From Salminus brasiliensis (Eukaryota > Chordata > Actinopteri > Characiformes > Bryconidae), in contig NC_132879.1 of the NCBI RefSeq assembly GCF_030463535.1, positions 31,790,133 through 31,854,132 on the forward strand: 64,000 bases of DNA, written 5' to 3'. Under the pieces are notes generated by a model. It was not told where the DNA came from. It saw nothing but the letters and a program-made list of their open reading frames with translations, and made no database searches. Below are positions 12,941-24,675 of this stretch, piece by piece. How positions within the stretch are numbered: the stretch's first letter is position 1; every line of letters starts with the position of its first letter. A program made the position numbers and the translations under genes.

Positions 12941-14027
12941 GTAGGACATCCCTTTGTAGAAAAAAGTTCTTCGTCCAGTTGCTTTAAAACTACCTTATGA
13001 AACTCAGCCACTGTGTATTGAAAGGTGCATGTGAATACTAAATGCCCAAAAAGTGTGAAAAAGTCAGAAATACATTTTTCATTTTGCATATGGCTGCTGT
13101 CCAATAAAAACATGTATCTCCATGTTGGTCTGTTTTTAGATTTCTCCATGGTTTAAACCCTGTAGCTGCTCTGTATCCTGTGTAAATAATTCTGGATGAA
13201 TCGACCAATAGAAATGCTCTAAATTACTCTGAATAAACTCTTATTTTACATTAACTTCTATTTAAAGTTAAGAGCATTTTTGCTTTCTCTGGTAAAGTCA
13301 CCATTTTGGTTATACATGTTTTTCATTGGACAGCGACAATAGTCATTTAAATCTTCAAACCAAACAGCCATATTTAACTACTCCTTCTTCATTTCTCTCT
13401 CTTTCTCTCTCTTTCTCTCTCACTCTTGCTCTCTCCTTCAAACCTGTCTTCCCCTGGTCCATACTCTCAGTGGGACCCTCTTTCATTTCTGCTCTCTGAC
13501 CCTCCTTCCCCTCCCCCTCCGAGCGTCCAGACAGGTTGGGGAGAGTTGCGTGCGATGGAGAGAGGGATAGTCTTTCATCAAGCCCGCACAAGTGAAAGGA
13601 GGGGGGGAGGGAAGGCCACTGAGACAGGGATCACTTTTCAAAGAGCTATCTTTTCATTTGTTTTTCCTCAACATTTCACTGCTGGTTAAAAGCAAAGAAA
13701 AAATTCCCTCCCCTTTAAGAGAGGGAGTGGGGAGGAAAGCAGCAGATGGCCGTCACTCATAAAGGGAGTGGGATGTTTTTTAGGGGCATCTCCGCTTTGA
13801 TTGTGGGAGAGTTTGCCTTTCTGGCACAGCAGCCAAGGAAGATATCATCTCCACCAGAGAAGTATTTATGTACACTGGCTCTTTACCTTCAGTGAACTTG
13901 AGAGAAGGTTCATCTGAAATTGCTAGGTGATTGCTTTCGTCTGAAACTCTAGCTCTGTAAAATGGCTTCTCTTCCTCATCCTGTTAGTCATTAAGTTAGG
14001 AAGATGTCTATGACTAACTAGCCCCTC

Positions 14028-14053
14028 CCCCCCCCCCCCCACCACCACCACCA
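14028..14053. repeat. Poly-C run followed by ACC trinucleotides
   Basis: About 14 C followed by (ACC)4; prone to slippage and assembly error. Confidence 0.9.
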
Positions 14054-14576
14054 CAATCCACCCCACTTAAAGAAAATATAACACTACATAGTTCTTCACT
14101 ACTTCACTGGAAGAAACACAATTCTAAATGCTCATATCAGCCAGAGAGATGTCAGAGAGCTGGCCAGAGGAGCAATTTTGCACATATTACAAGATTTTTT
14201 GAAAGAATGATAGTTTATTGTCAGTTTTTAATTTGTCATAATAAAAAACTAAGCTCTGAAAAAAGGGATGCCCTGCGATGCTATGCTCTTAAGTCACTGT
14301 TTTGTGATGTCACAAAAGCCAACACATTTACATATGTCCACTCTCTTTTAAAGGCTATAAGGAGTTATAAGGAGGGCTTTAACAATGGATTATTTATATT
14401 AGCCACAATACAGGTCATCTGTGTAGGACAGAGCTCATTTACATGTACAGTAGATAAGGAGAAGGAGGAAAAAGATGTGTACATAGACCAACATAAACAT
14501 TAGGGTCTTAAGCCCAGTAAGAGTTCTTCCTAAAACCTTTACATAATGAGGAGGTTCTTTAAACTTTAATGGACAA

Positions 14577-14872
14577 CTTCAAGGAATGTGACTCATCAAT
14601 GATGTCATTCAAACAAAGTCTAGAACCAAATGTGATTCATCAATGACATCATACAAAGACAGTTTAGAACCAAATATGATTCATCAATGACATCATACAA
14701 GGAAAGTCTAGAACCGAATGTGATTCATCAATGACATCATACAAAGACAGTTTAGAACCAAATATGATTCATCAATGACATCATACAAGGAAAGTCTAGA
14801 ACCGAATGTTATTCATCAGTGACATCATACAAGGAAAGTCTAGAACCGAAGGTTATTCATCAGTGAATACAA
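14577..14872. repeat. 44-bp tandem repeat with 88-bp higher-order period
   Basis: Units start at 14577 (diverged), 14621, 14665, 14709, 14753, 14797 and 14841 (partial). Unit ends alternate between AAAGACAGTT and AAGGAAAGTC, so 14621-14708 and 14709-14796 form a near-identical 88-bp dimer. Each typical unit contains TCATCAATGACATCATAC. Confidence 0.9.
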
Positions 14873-16069
14873 GAAACCATTTTTGATCCTTTTATTTTTG
14901 TGAGTGATTGACAGAAAGGTGTTGATATGTTTTATTAATATAGAAATTACGAATGTTTGAATCAGATCAGTCCAATACATTAGCACTGTCTGTATGGACA
15001 TACAAAGATGATAATAGAACTCTGACCTGAGGTGGCCACCCGTACATTGCAGACCAGGAGGTTGTTCTATATGTTGAGGGTATACAGCACTACAGTTTGT
15101 GTTCGCTCTATGGGAATGTGCCAAGTGCAGGGATGAGGTGGTCTCTGGCCTGTGGGAGATAACCTCACTCCTCAGCACTTCATCATCTGCAGCCCCACCG
15201 TGTTTTATGTGACAGCAGGGCCATACTGGAACCACCTCCAGAAGTCTAGGCTCATAAAAACACTTTACTGGTGACAGGGATGGACCACCATGAAGACAAG
15301 ATGGTTTGGAGCTTTACTTTAGCAGTGAAGCCTCAGAGACTATAGCTAAACCATACACTACCACTCATCACTGTTTTCTCTTTATCTGCACATCATCAGT
15401 CTCTACTATACTCACTAAACTCTCTCCATATCACCATGCACTCACCATCTTACATCTGGCACTTACTTTAAAGCCTGCAGTTTCTTTAAAGCATAAACTG
15501 GGAAAATATGTATGTTATAATCTTCTAACAACATGCATTAATATATCGTATTTTTATTTGAGGGATGTCAATTAAAATAACTGAGAATTTTTGTCAAAAA
15601 AAATTACATTGACATTAATTAAGCACATTTAACATGAATGCACTATTCATGTAAGAAGAATTCAATCAACTTTAAAGAAACACTATGCGGCAGTTACACC
15701 TTAAAAACAGCTTCATCATGATGTTGATTCTCCGCTGACTTGTAATAAGGAGAATAGCATAGTTGTCGTTGCTACTCCGGGCTCAGAACGCTGCTAAATG
15801 CAGAGTTATGTAATGCCATGTAGCCCGAGTCATATTTGGGTAAAATCCTGTCGTATCAGACCCCATGCTTCATTCGCTTTCAGGGATGGTTCTGTATCTT
15901 TCAGCTTGTCCTGAAAAACATATCCTTCAGCGGTGGTTGAAAGAATGAATACCACTTTCTGAATGTAAGGGGGGGCACAAGAGCAAGAAATGCTCATTTT
16001 CCATAGTGCTGCTTTTAGCTTGGATCTTTAAGATTAGTGGCAGTTTAACAGCAACATTTGTGAAAACTT

Positions 16070-16470
16070 CACTTTTAGGAAATAAAATAGCTACAAATGG
16101 TTCTTTTGGTTCTTTGATGCCATTGAACAGGGGTGGGCAACTCCAGTCCTGGAGGGCCAGTCTCCAGCATAGCTCTGTGGCTGCCTTACTCAAACACACC
16201 TTATTCAACTCATTAGTTAATTACCAGGAACGTGGGTGTCTTTGGGCAGGGCAACCACCACACTTCGCTGAAGTTCCAGGGCTAGAGTTTTGGCACCCCT
16301 GCCATAGAAGAAGCACTTTTGGTTCCATAAAGACCATGTTTGTAATAGAGATAGAGAGTGAGTGTGGAGAACCTTTATATCAAGTGAAAGGTTCTTTAAG
16401 CCTTTAAAAGGTTCTTTACACTCACATCTCTATTACAAACATGGTCTTTATTGAACCAAAGTAGTTCTTC
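16070..16470 (+). mobile_element. MITE family M, copy with nested insertion (forward) and long hairpin
   Basis: GGAAATAAAATAGCTACAAA and GGTTCTTTGATGCC lead into a 174-bp insertion, after which the MITE resumes at ATAGAAGAAGCACTTTTGG. Its 3' part (16321-16457) is a hairpin with arms of about 40 bases that differ by one substitution and one 5-base indel. Confidence 0.7.
16128..16301 (+). mobile_element. 174-bp hAT-like non-autonomous element
   Basis: Terminal inverted repeats CAGGGGTG (16128-16135) and CACCCCTG (16294-16301) are flanked by CCATTGAA (16120-16127) and CCATAGAA (16302-16309), an 8-bp duplication with one mismatch as expected for hAT transposition. The internal CCAGTCCTGGAGGGCC block is very common in fish genomes. 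No coding capacity. Confidence 0.75.
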
Positions 16471-17754
16471 TGTCATTGTGTCATTCTAGTGTCATTGCTG
16501 AAATTATTGTTTGTAGAGTGTTCAGAGAAATGAAAGAAAAGAATACAAGCATGACAAATACTGGGAACTTCAATAATTAAAATGAATAAAATTGAAGGCT
16601 TTCTTTATTTGTGAATACAAACAATGCCTGGTTTAATAATTAAAAGCAACCCTGGATGATTAAATCAAGCTTGAGTTCATTTTTAGTAACATTTTCCAAC
16701 CAAGTAACCCAGTTATCATTGCCTCAGCACAACGAAATGTGGAAATTATGTTTTGATGGCGAAATAATGGAGAAAATATGTTTAGGCGTTTAGATTTAGG
16801 CACCCAATCAAAGCAATTTGATAAATTCTCAGTTAGAGAAAGGATGTTGCCATCTTGGCACTGAAGCAGATACAGCCCATTTCACTTGGAAATCAGGGCT
16901 GTTTTATAAGCTGCTTAAAGAGGAAACCTAACAAGGTTGGGTGAATGATTGAATCAATTTATAGTGGGCAGGGCAGAGCTCTTTTTTGGTATTAAATTTT
17001 CCCATTGCTCATAACCCTGGTGAAAAGAGACTTAACTAGTGCCTGTGTATGCCAACTGTGTCCATGCTTGCCCATAAATCTAACGCATGTTAAATCCATT
17101 ATATTAATAGCTATACCTTTCCTTTGCTACTTTCCCATGAATAAAACCCTCTTCTAAAAAAAAGAAATTCCACTGTTAACACGCTCCAAATTGGTCCAAG
17201 CCTAAATGTTTTTTCCCCCTTTCAAATTGTGACATTTAGCTTCATTTGAAAGAGTCCGAGAGGCAGGAAAAGGAAAAGTGAATGGAAAGCAGGAATGGGG
17301 AACAGGAGAAAAGAATCTTTAATCATAGAATAACTGCCCTACAAAAACATAGAGGCAGACACAAACGGAGAACGGAGGAATGTAGCTCAGCTGGGAGACA
17401 CATTCAGACGGTCTCGCTGTATTTGGATTTACAGAGCGGGGAGGTGGGGCTCAAGACACAAACCAAACTGAAAGATGGGCAAAAAACAGCATTACCTAAA
17501 GTCCAGTGACTGAGAACCATTCCCACATCTGTGATCTTTCTTTCTCTGTCTCTCTCCTCTCAAAAATAGTGAATCAGCCAAGACGTGCTTGGAGTCCAAA
17601 GTTTGCTTTGCAAAGTCCTCTTAGATGTTACCAAAGAAGGGGCTCTTTAACAATATTATTTGCAGCATCCTTTTTCAGCCTGGTAGGCTTCATAGCACAG
17701 TAACGATACAATGCAATATTTTATTTTGCATCAGTTATTTTATTTTGCATCACA

Positions 17755-18306
17755 GGTTATGTTCAGGTTAAGGTTAAGGTAATAATTAGGTTAAGGTTAG
17801 ATTGAGTTAAGGTTTGAGTTAAGGTTAGGGTTATGCTTAAGGTAAGGGTTAGGTTATGTTTATGTTATGGTTATAGTTATGGTTATGGTTATGGTTATGG
17901 TTATGCTTTAGATTGGTTTGGGTTGGATTAGATTAAGTTAGGTTATGGTTAGTGTTAGGGTTATGATATGGGTTAGATTAGGTTAAGTTTAGGTTATGGT
18001 TAAGGTTAGGGTAAAGGTTAGGTAATGTTAAGTTAGGTAATGGTTAAGGTTCAGGGTCAGGTTCAGGTTCAGGTTCAGGTTAGGTTTAGGTTTAGGTTTA
18101 GGTTTAGGTTTAGGTTAAGGTAAAGGTTAAGATTCAGGTTCAGGTTAAGATTAGGGTTAGGGTTAGGTTACATTTAGGTTAAGGTTAAGTTAGGTTAGGT
18201 TAGGTTAAGTTTAAGTTTAAGTTTAAGTTTAAGTTTAAGTTTAAGTTTAAGTTTAAGGTTAGGTGAGGTTAGGGTAAGGGTAAGGTAAGGTAAGGGTTAG
18301 GTTTAA
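17755..18306. repeat. Degenerate telomere-like hexamer array
   Basis: About 550 bases of GGTTNA-type hexamers in locally uniform blocks: GGTTAT (17875-17905), GGTTCA (18050-18080), GGTTTA (18080-18115), TTAGGG (about 18150-18165) and TTTAAG (18205-18255). Repeated forms of AGGTTAAGGTTA fill the gaps. Confidence 0.85.
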
Positions 18307-19499
18307 GTAAGAACATTTCGCTGGTTGCTTTGTAACATTCAGAGTTCAAATTGTTTGATTTCAGCTTGTATGTGTTGCACAGAAATTAAAAATGGTCTTT
18401 AAGTATGTATGTACATATGTACAAATCCCTCTTGAGGCCAAGCTGTTGTTTGAGGGCAGTATTAGGAAATATATTGATGGCAGTACTTCAGTCACTGTGC
18501 TCGAGTAGTCGGCTGTAGCCCACACAGCTGGATTCACTGGATTCATTTGTTAACTAGTCCATACAACATTATTTCACAGCAGTATCATCCATCACCTATT
18601 AGCTGACAAATCACAGCCAGTGATTGTTACCTAGTGCATGGTAATGAATGGAGTACCCATAAATATCCTTGTGTTTGCTGCTCACTCTTGTTAGTGTATG
18701 ACTGAGGTTGCACTAACCATCTCAAGATACATGTAAAATGAATATTTTTTACTGGAACTGCAGCCTGTATGTAATAGCATTTGACAAAACTGGGTTAGTG
18801 ATTTAGCGTTAGCATGTTCTTGGCCAGAAGCATGAAGTGGAGAGTAACATATAGCAGAGCAAATCTACATTCAAACATTGTTGTAGGAGAACCGAATATG
18901 ACAATCCTACTGCTCGCTGTTGTAGCTATAAGGTGAATTTATTCCTTTTACTGGCTTAGGAGGCACAGGCTGCAGGTTAATCTTTCTCAAGGGCGATGTT
19001 GCTGCCAAGAGTTTCTGGTTGCTGTACAACATACCATGACAAACACCTAAAGCAATGCAGATCTGTGTCTGATTTTTTCTTAAACATGAACAGCAAACTG
19101 TATGGCTGGAATTCCTGAGCATTTGAGGAGGGAGAAGAGACACATATTCACGAGCGCAGCCTCGGCAGAGCTGGCCAAAACACAGAGAAGAGGAGAGAAT
19201 GAGGAAAGTAGGTTAACCACAACACCCAATAGCCCGATGCAATCTGAATGGCTTGGCGAGGAGATTCTTTTAACAGTTGTTCACTGGAAGGCAGGTTTGA
19301 GGGGGTCACATTGTGTGCGCCAATGTGTTTTTGCTTGAGTTTTTCCCTTCGCAAACGGCAGGAGGGCTCTCACTCCTGCTATTGTCTTTCACTCCGCTCC
19401 AACTTTTCTTTGAAGCTGTTCGGCTGATCCGGGAAAAGTGTGAGATTACAGCTGATTATTTTCTTAAGTGGACCACACACACAAAGAGAGGATTCATCA

Positions 19500-19501
<2 letters not shown>

Positions 19502-19553
<52 letters not shown>
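19502..19553. repeat. CA microsatellite
   Basis: An uninterrupted run of about 26 CA units. Confidence 0.95.
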
Positions 19554-19556
<3 letters not shown>

Positions 19557-19735
19557 GATCTGATTCATGGCCCACACACAGAAACACACATTCAGTAATT
19601 AAATGAAGGCCTAGAGGAGTCTTAGGCAGGGCCGGCACGCATGCAATGGCAGACACAGTTGCGACTCAACGCACTCAGACTGTACTGTGGTGTACAAGCG
19701 GAAAACAGACACATCTGCACTTTCTCTTTTCCTCT

Positions 19736-19737
19736 TA

Positions 19738-19768
<31 letters not shown>

Positions 19769-20000
19769 CAGGCTAAGTTTCTCTTCTACTCGCTCGCTTG
19801 CTTGCTTGCTCCCTCCCTCCCTCCCTCCCTGCCTGGCCTCTGTGGTGGTTTGAGAAGGAGCCAGACATTCCTGACAGGATTGCCGCCCAGACGTCCAGCA
19901 GCAGCCAGTCAGCAACAAATTCCAGAATAGCAGGGCGGACGGCTAAAAATAGAGACGAGAGAGAAGGAGAGAGAGTGAGTGAGAGAGAGAGAGAGAGCGA
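19736..20000. repeat. CT-, CTCC- and GA-rich simple-sequence region
   Basis: A CT run (19737-19769), then GCTTGCTTGCTTGCTCCCTCCCTCCCTCC, split here as GCTT and CTCC tetramers (19793-19830), then a GA run (19964-19999). Overlapping ORFs on both strands are low-complexity artefacts. Confidence 0.85.
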
Positions 20001-20451
20001 GCGGTAAAGAGATGAAGGAAGGAGTGAAAGCGAGAAAGAAGGTAAATAAGGAGAGAGGAGGAGAGGGAAAAGAGATTCAATTCCAGCACTGTATACAATG
20101 TTATCACAGGCCCGCATAAAACATGAAGCGCAGCTGGGTTCTGGATTTGTGACCTTTTTGTGAGTTGGCTGGGTTGGCCTGCACTAAAACAGCCATTCAG
20201 CTTTCTCAGACAATCACACACACTCACACACACATATGCTGCACCATAGCAGGCCAGTCTCAGACTGTCCCAGTGTTTATTTGTCCTGCCTAAGGCAGCC
20301 CTGCTCAGCTTTCGCTTTGGACCGGAGCGCTCAGTGTGGAATATCCTGCCTGCTGCTGTCTCCTGCCTCTCCAAGTGGGTCTCACACCAACACTGTGCAG
20401 CTCTCAGCTCTGCAAAAGCCCTCCACAAACCCTCACTCACAATGCACTAAT

Positions 20452-20600
20452 GTAGTGGTTCCCACCCTGCTAACGGGACACCCTCATTCTGCATATTTTG
20501 GTGCTTTTTCTGTTCTAACACACCTGATCCAACTTCTCAGCTCATTAACAAGCCCTTCCTGAGTTGAAGGGGGTGTGTCAGAAATGGATCAGAAATGTAA
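20452..20600 (+). repeat. hAT-like short repeat, diverged
   Basis: TAGTGGTTCCCACCCTG, AACACACCTGATCCAACTTC and CATTAACAAGCCC belong to a common fish short repeat related to the CAGGGGTG family at 16128. A similar piece lies at 39697-39872. Confidence 0.45.
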
Positions 20601-20647
20601 ACAAATGAATTGTTTCACTAGATAATAGTGATAATAATCAAATTAGT

Positions 20648-20935
20648 TGGCATGGTGGTGCAGCAGATAGGGGTGTGCGTGTGTATGTGTGTATGTGGGT
20701 GTGTGCTACACAGCTTCAAGGGCCTGAGGTTGTGAGTTTGAGCCTCGCTCTGAGAGAAGTTTGGTGTGTTCTCCACGTATCCATGTGGGTTTCCTCTCAC
20801 GAACATGGTAGGTGAATTGGCTATCCTAAATTGCCCCCTAGGTGTGAGTGTCCAGTGAGTCCAGGGAGTATTCCTGTATTACACCCAATGATTCCAGGTA
20901 GGGTGCAACCTTTAGCAGGAAGAAGTGGATTAATT
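20648..20935 (+). repeat. tRNA-derived SINE, family 3
   Basis: The head TGGCATGGTGGTGCAGCAGA resembles box A and GTGAGTTTGAGCCTCGC resembles box B. The body carries CCATGTGGGTTTCCTC, GGTGTGAGTGTCCAGTGAG and GGGAGTATTCCTGTATTAC, blocks typical of a widespread fish SINE. A GT-rich expansion interrupts the head (about 20672-20705). Confidence 0.7.
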
Positions 20936-21224
20936 AATGATTTAATCAGTAACAGACTGATTAAAGTTTAGATTAAGTTTAAATGGAGTTCTGGAATAAA
21001 ATACATTATGGTTTCATGTTTGTTCATATCAGCTTCTTGAAGCACTTCCAGTAGAGCCTCTTATCTACAGCCCTGATCACCTACTGCACAGCACAGTTTC
21101 CCTATGTCAACACATTGGCCTGGAAAATCTAAAAATATATTTAGATTGTTATGATGAATTGTGTTGCAGTGTGCCTTATGAGTAAAGCCTCAATGCCAAC
21201 TAAAGAAAAGCAGATGTAATCTAA

Positions 21225-21325
21225 AAATAAAATATAGGTGCACGTATTTGTCACTGTACACTGTACAGCGAAATGTGTCCTCCGCATTTAACCCATCTGG
21301 TAGTGAACACACACTCACACACACA
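21225..21325 (+). repeat. Dispersed fish repeat fragment
   Basis: TACAGCGAAATGTGTCCTCC followed by GCATTTAACCCATCTGGTAG and GTGAACACACAC is a recurring motif in fish genomes, usually joined to a CA microsatellite as here. Its parent element class is not clear to me. Confidence 0.45.
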
Positions 21326-23324
21326 CATGTGTTAGTGTGTGTTAGTCTAATTAGAAAAAGAGAGTCTAAACAACAGTTGGTATATAGAAACTCCATTGAC
21401 TGCATAGAAAGTAGCTGATTGGGAATGAACTCTATTGGCATGTTGTCATTGTGTAGTCAGTGTTATGCTCATTATGAACTCTAGGTTATATTTATATGTT
21501 GGATTTATTAATGACTTCATAATTCAGAGGATCCAGTGGCATTCAGATAAAAAATATATGGTGTTATAACATCATTTACCACAGCCAGTGAATTTCCCAT
21601 TTTTCCCATCTCAGAAAATTTCAGTTATTTTGGTCAGAAATGTAGCTTAGAGAACTCTACATTGAGAGTTCTCAATGTAGGCATATGGCATTCAGAACAC
21701 CTACTTTTAAGTCTTTTGAGCACTGTTGCAAATTTCCTTAAAACGTAATATCATGATGCATATTGTGTCTCATAAGAATTGCTCAAAGCCCCTAAATCTA
21801 GAACCTAAATCTAAGTTCGCCGGGTTCCTCAGGCCCCCTGATGTAAATGAACAAAGTATGTCTTATGAATATAATATAATATAATATCTTTTGAATATAT
21901 TTCCAAAGTCTAAAAGTGGTCATGCTTGTGTCAGCATAACCCTGACCAATCGCAAGGCTAACATAGCTCCATCCTCTCTTCAAGTCTGAGCAACCAGGAG
22001 GGCTAAAACTATTGCTAAACCTGGTGAGCTGAAGCTCGAGCCCCGACCAGCTGCCCCGCGTGAATTTAGTGCCCGGGTGCCGGGATGGACAGGAGGTCCC
22101 CACCAATGCCCTGCCCTATCAGCACAGCATGCATCTGGACACTGAAGTGGAGAGGTGACTGGTGGGCAGCTTGAATCTTTGTATGGGCAGGTAATTTACA
22201 GATATCTAAACCTCTGTAAATCACTGAAATCACAACCGCAGTTCAAAGTAAAAAGCTAAATAAATCCAACTTCTCGTCTCAAAGCTGTGTGCGTTGCCAT
22301 GGTAACATAAAAGAAAAATGTGTTCATCAGTGATGGAGTGCTGTCAGTCAGACAGGTTTATTTGAATATTAGGATCACACCCAGACCATTCTCAGAGAGG
22401 TCTGATAAGTGCATTTTGATGATATTTGAGTTTTTGTTTTGTTTTTTTTGCTGAACCAAGTTTAATATTATACAAAACAATGAATCTATCTAAATGTGTC
22501 CCCAAGGGCTTTGAAGTATTACATTTACATTTTAACCATATTATCCACCCTTAACAACAAACCTAATCATAAGCTCATGATGGTCTTAATAGTCATCTAA
22601 TGAGGTGTGCTGAGCTAAGGAAAACTGTTCATGGTAGTTGGTCTCCAGCACTGAAGCTAAGAAATCATTTATTCATAAACTATTGATAAAGGTCACAGAA
22701 CTACCACCAAGACTGATTTACTGTTCAGGTGTGCAACATACTTATAATAGCATAATATGATAATCATAATAATCATATTTTTGTAGTAGTATGGCTGAAT
22801 ATAATGATAGTAGTGATGGTCAGAGTAATGAAAGTTAATATTAGTAGAGGCAGATGGTTAAGAGTGCATGTAGATTTTATCAAGGTCATTAGGCCAGTAT
22901 TAGTGGCAAGAGGGTGTGCAGCTGGGCTTGCATGGATGGTCGGGGAGCCTTGTGGTTGGATGGGTGGGAGGCAGCTGGTCTGACGCAGTAAAGGGGACCT
23001 CAGCGTTCAGTCTTTTAACAGGTCATGCCGGATAAGTGGGTGGTCATTTACAGGTAAAGAGATAGAGTTAGTTCTGAATGGATTTATAGAGAGCAGAGAA
23101 TGTTGAGTGTGTCTGACGACTCCAGCAGGTCTGACTGTAACAGCCTAATTAAAAGAAGGGAGCCAGAGGGTAACAGGGCCACGAGAGCAGCCTGAAACAC
23201 TGGCGTCCATCTGCTCCACCGTCCACAAACCTGAGTGATTGTGTACAAGTGGCAGGACAACAGCTCCAGCATCTCAGTAGACTACAATTCCCTGTGTCCA
23301 TGAACCCCTGAATCTGCAATAGTA

Positions 23325-23550
23325 GAATTTTGTAAGCAATACGGAATTTAACCAGGAGCCAGTGCCGTGCTAATAGAACTGGACTGATATGGTCTAATTT
23401 TCAAGCTTTAGTAAAAACCTTGGCTGCAGCATTTTGAACAAGTTGGAGCAACCTGACAATAGTGCATCACAGTAATCTAGTCTTGGGGTAATAAAAGTGT
23501 GTACTAGTAGGAATTTCTTAGCTTGGCAATGTTCAGAAGATGTAGAAAAT
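23325..23550 (-). pseudogene. LINE reverse-transcriptase relic (C-terminal part)
   Basis: The minus strand reads LVHTFITPRLDYCDALLSGC, the conserved LVHAFITSRLDYCNALL block of fish non-LTR retrotransposons. Broken frames resembling LQNAAARVLTK and LLVKFRIAYKI follow. Stops and a deletion show it is dead. The clade cannot be fixed from so short a piece. Confidence 0.7.
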
Positions 23551-24594
23551 ATTAGCTATAAGAAACCATTGTGCTAGAGCAGGGGAAACACTTTCCTAAT
23601 ATGAGTGCCTCAGCACCCTCACTTTCATGAATTCTAGCTCTTTTCCTACCCCTTGTCACGTCTGCTTTTAGTTGTGGGAAGTTCTTGCTCAAGTCCCTGA
23701 GGCCAAGACTGCACCATGGCCGTCTCTGGCCCGATCTCAGGGGTCCTTGAGGTCGTTCTTCAGTTTCCTTGCCTTTATGTGTAGTCTGCTGAAATATGAG
23801 GCTTCTTTTGATGTCTTGCTCAAAGCAAAAGGAAGTGCCCACTGATGTATTGAGCACAGGTTTCCATATCTGTGAAAAAGAAAGAGAAGGGGGGAGGTGG
23901 GGTGCAGGGTCTATGCCCTGATGGTGAACCCTGTGCTCTGTGTTTAACGGGGTAATAGAAACAGTGCTTTACCAGAGCGAGGTAGCAGTAATGGGAGGGA
24001 TTGGGACTCAGCTGCTACCTTTTAGCCTTTTATTTGGGAGCTCAGCAGGAAGCCGGGTTTGCGAATGCAAGAAAATGGTTCAAGTTCAGGTCAGTTCTGG
24101 GTCAGCGGTGAAGGCGAAGCATAAAAACGGGCACCATGATTGCATCTGGTTGTTGAAGAAGCTACTTGGGTTCTGAGCTCCATTCCGACTGCTAGATTCG
24201 GGTAGATACTGGTTGCTCACAGTAAGTGTCAGCTCGCTCTTGTTAGCACACTGACTCACTGGTGTGATCACTGACTCACACAACCACATGCAGACGAGGG
24301 GAACACCTGGGAGAGCCGACAGCCTTTGACAGAGCCGTGAGAGTGTAGGACAGCCAGACTGAATCAAGACGTGTCTTAGTCACGGGCGATCTGGCCCTAG
24401 ATGTGCACTTACATGGTCAACAGCAAGGATGTAGAGCTCGGGTCCTGCTGTGTTGGAGTCCAGCATGGTTCAGGGTTGCGCAAGTTCATGCAGGGGGTTG
24501 TTTAGTTCCAGATCAGTTTTCTTAACACAGGCCTGTTCTCTCAAACTGCAGGCTTATTTGTTAGTTATTGAATTAATAAATGTGATGTCCCTAC

Positions 24595-24675
24595 ACTTAC
24601 AAATGCTTCTTTGACCGATGTCATAGAAGAACCAAGTGTGAGGAACATTTTAAAGGTCTACAGAACCTTTACTTG
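24595..24675 (+). mobile_element. MITE family M, short fragment with empty site
   Basis: ACAAATGCTTCTTTGACCGA then TGTCATAGAAGAACC is colinear with the other family M copies. The insertion site at 24621-24628 (TCATAGAA) is empty. Confidence 0.5.

Larger units (their letters stand above)
12950..19500. other. Non-coding DNA with repeats; possible conserved stretches
   Basis: Apart from the listed repeats, 13680-13900 and 16620-17030 are free of simple repeats and mobile-element signatures. They have the AT-rich, TAAT- and CAAT-containing texture of conserved non-coding elements, but nothing here proves conservation. No exon recognised. Confidence 0.5.

Noticed and set aside
14577..14872. CRISPR-like repeat array
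   Set aside because: The units are contiguous 44-bp tandem copies without unique spacers, and the genome is eukaryotic.
16006..16407. 133-aa ORF
   Set aside because: It runs through a MITE and its nested hAT-like insertion, so it is a chance frame.
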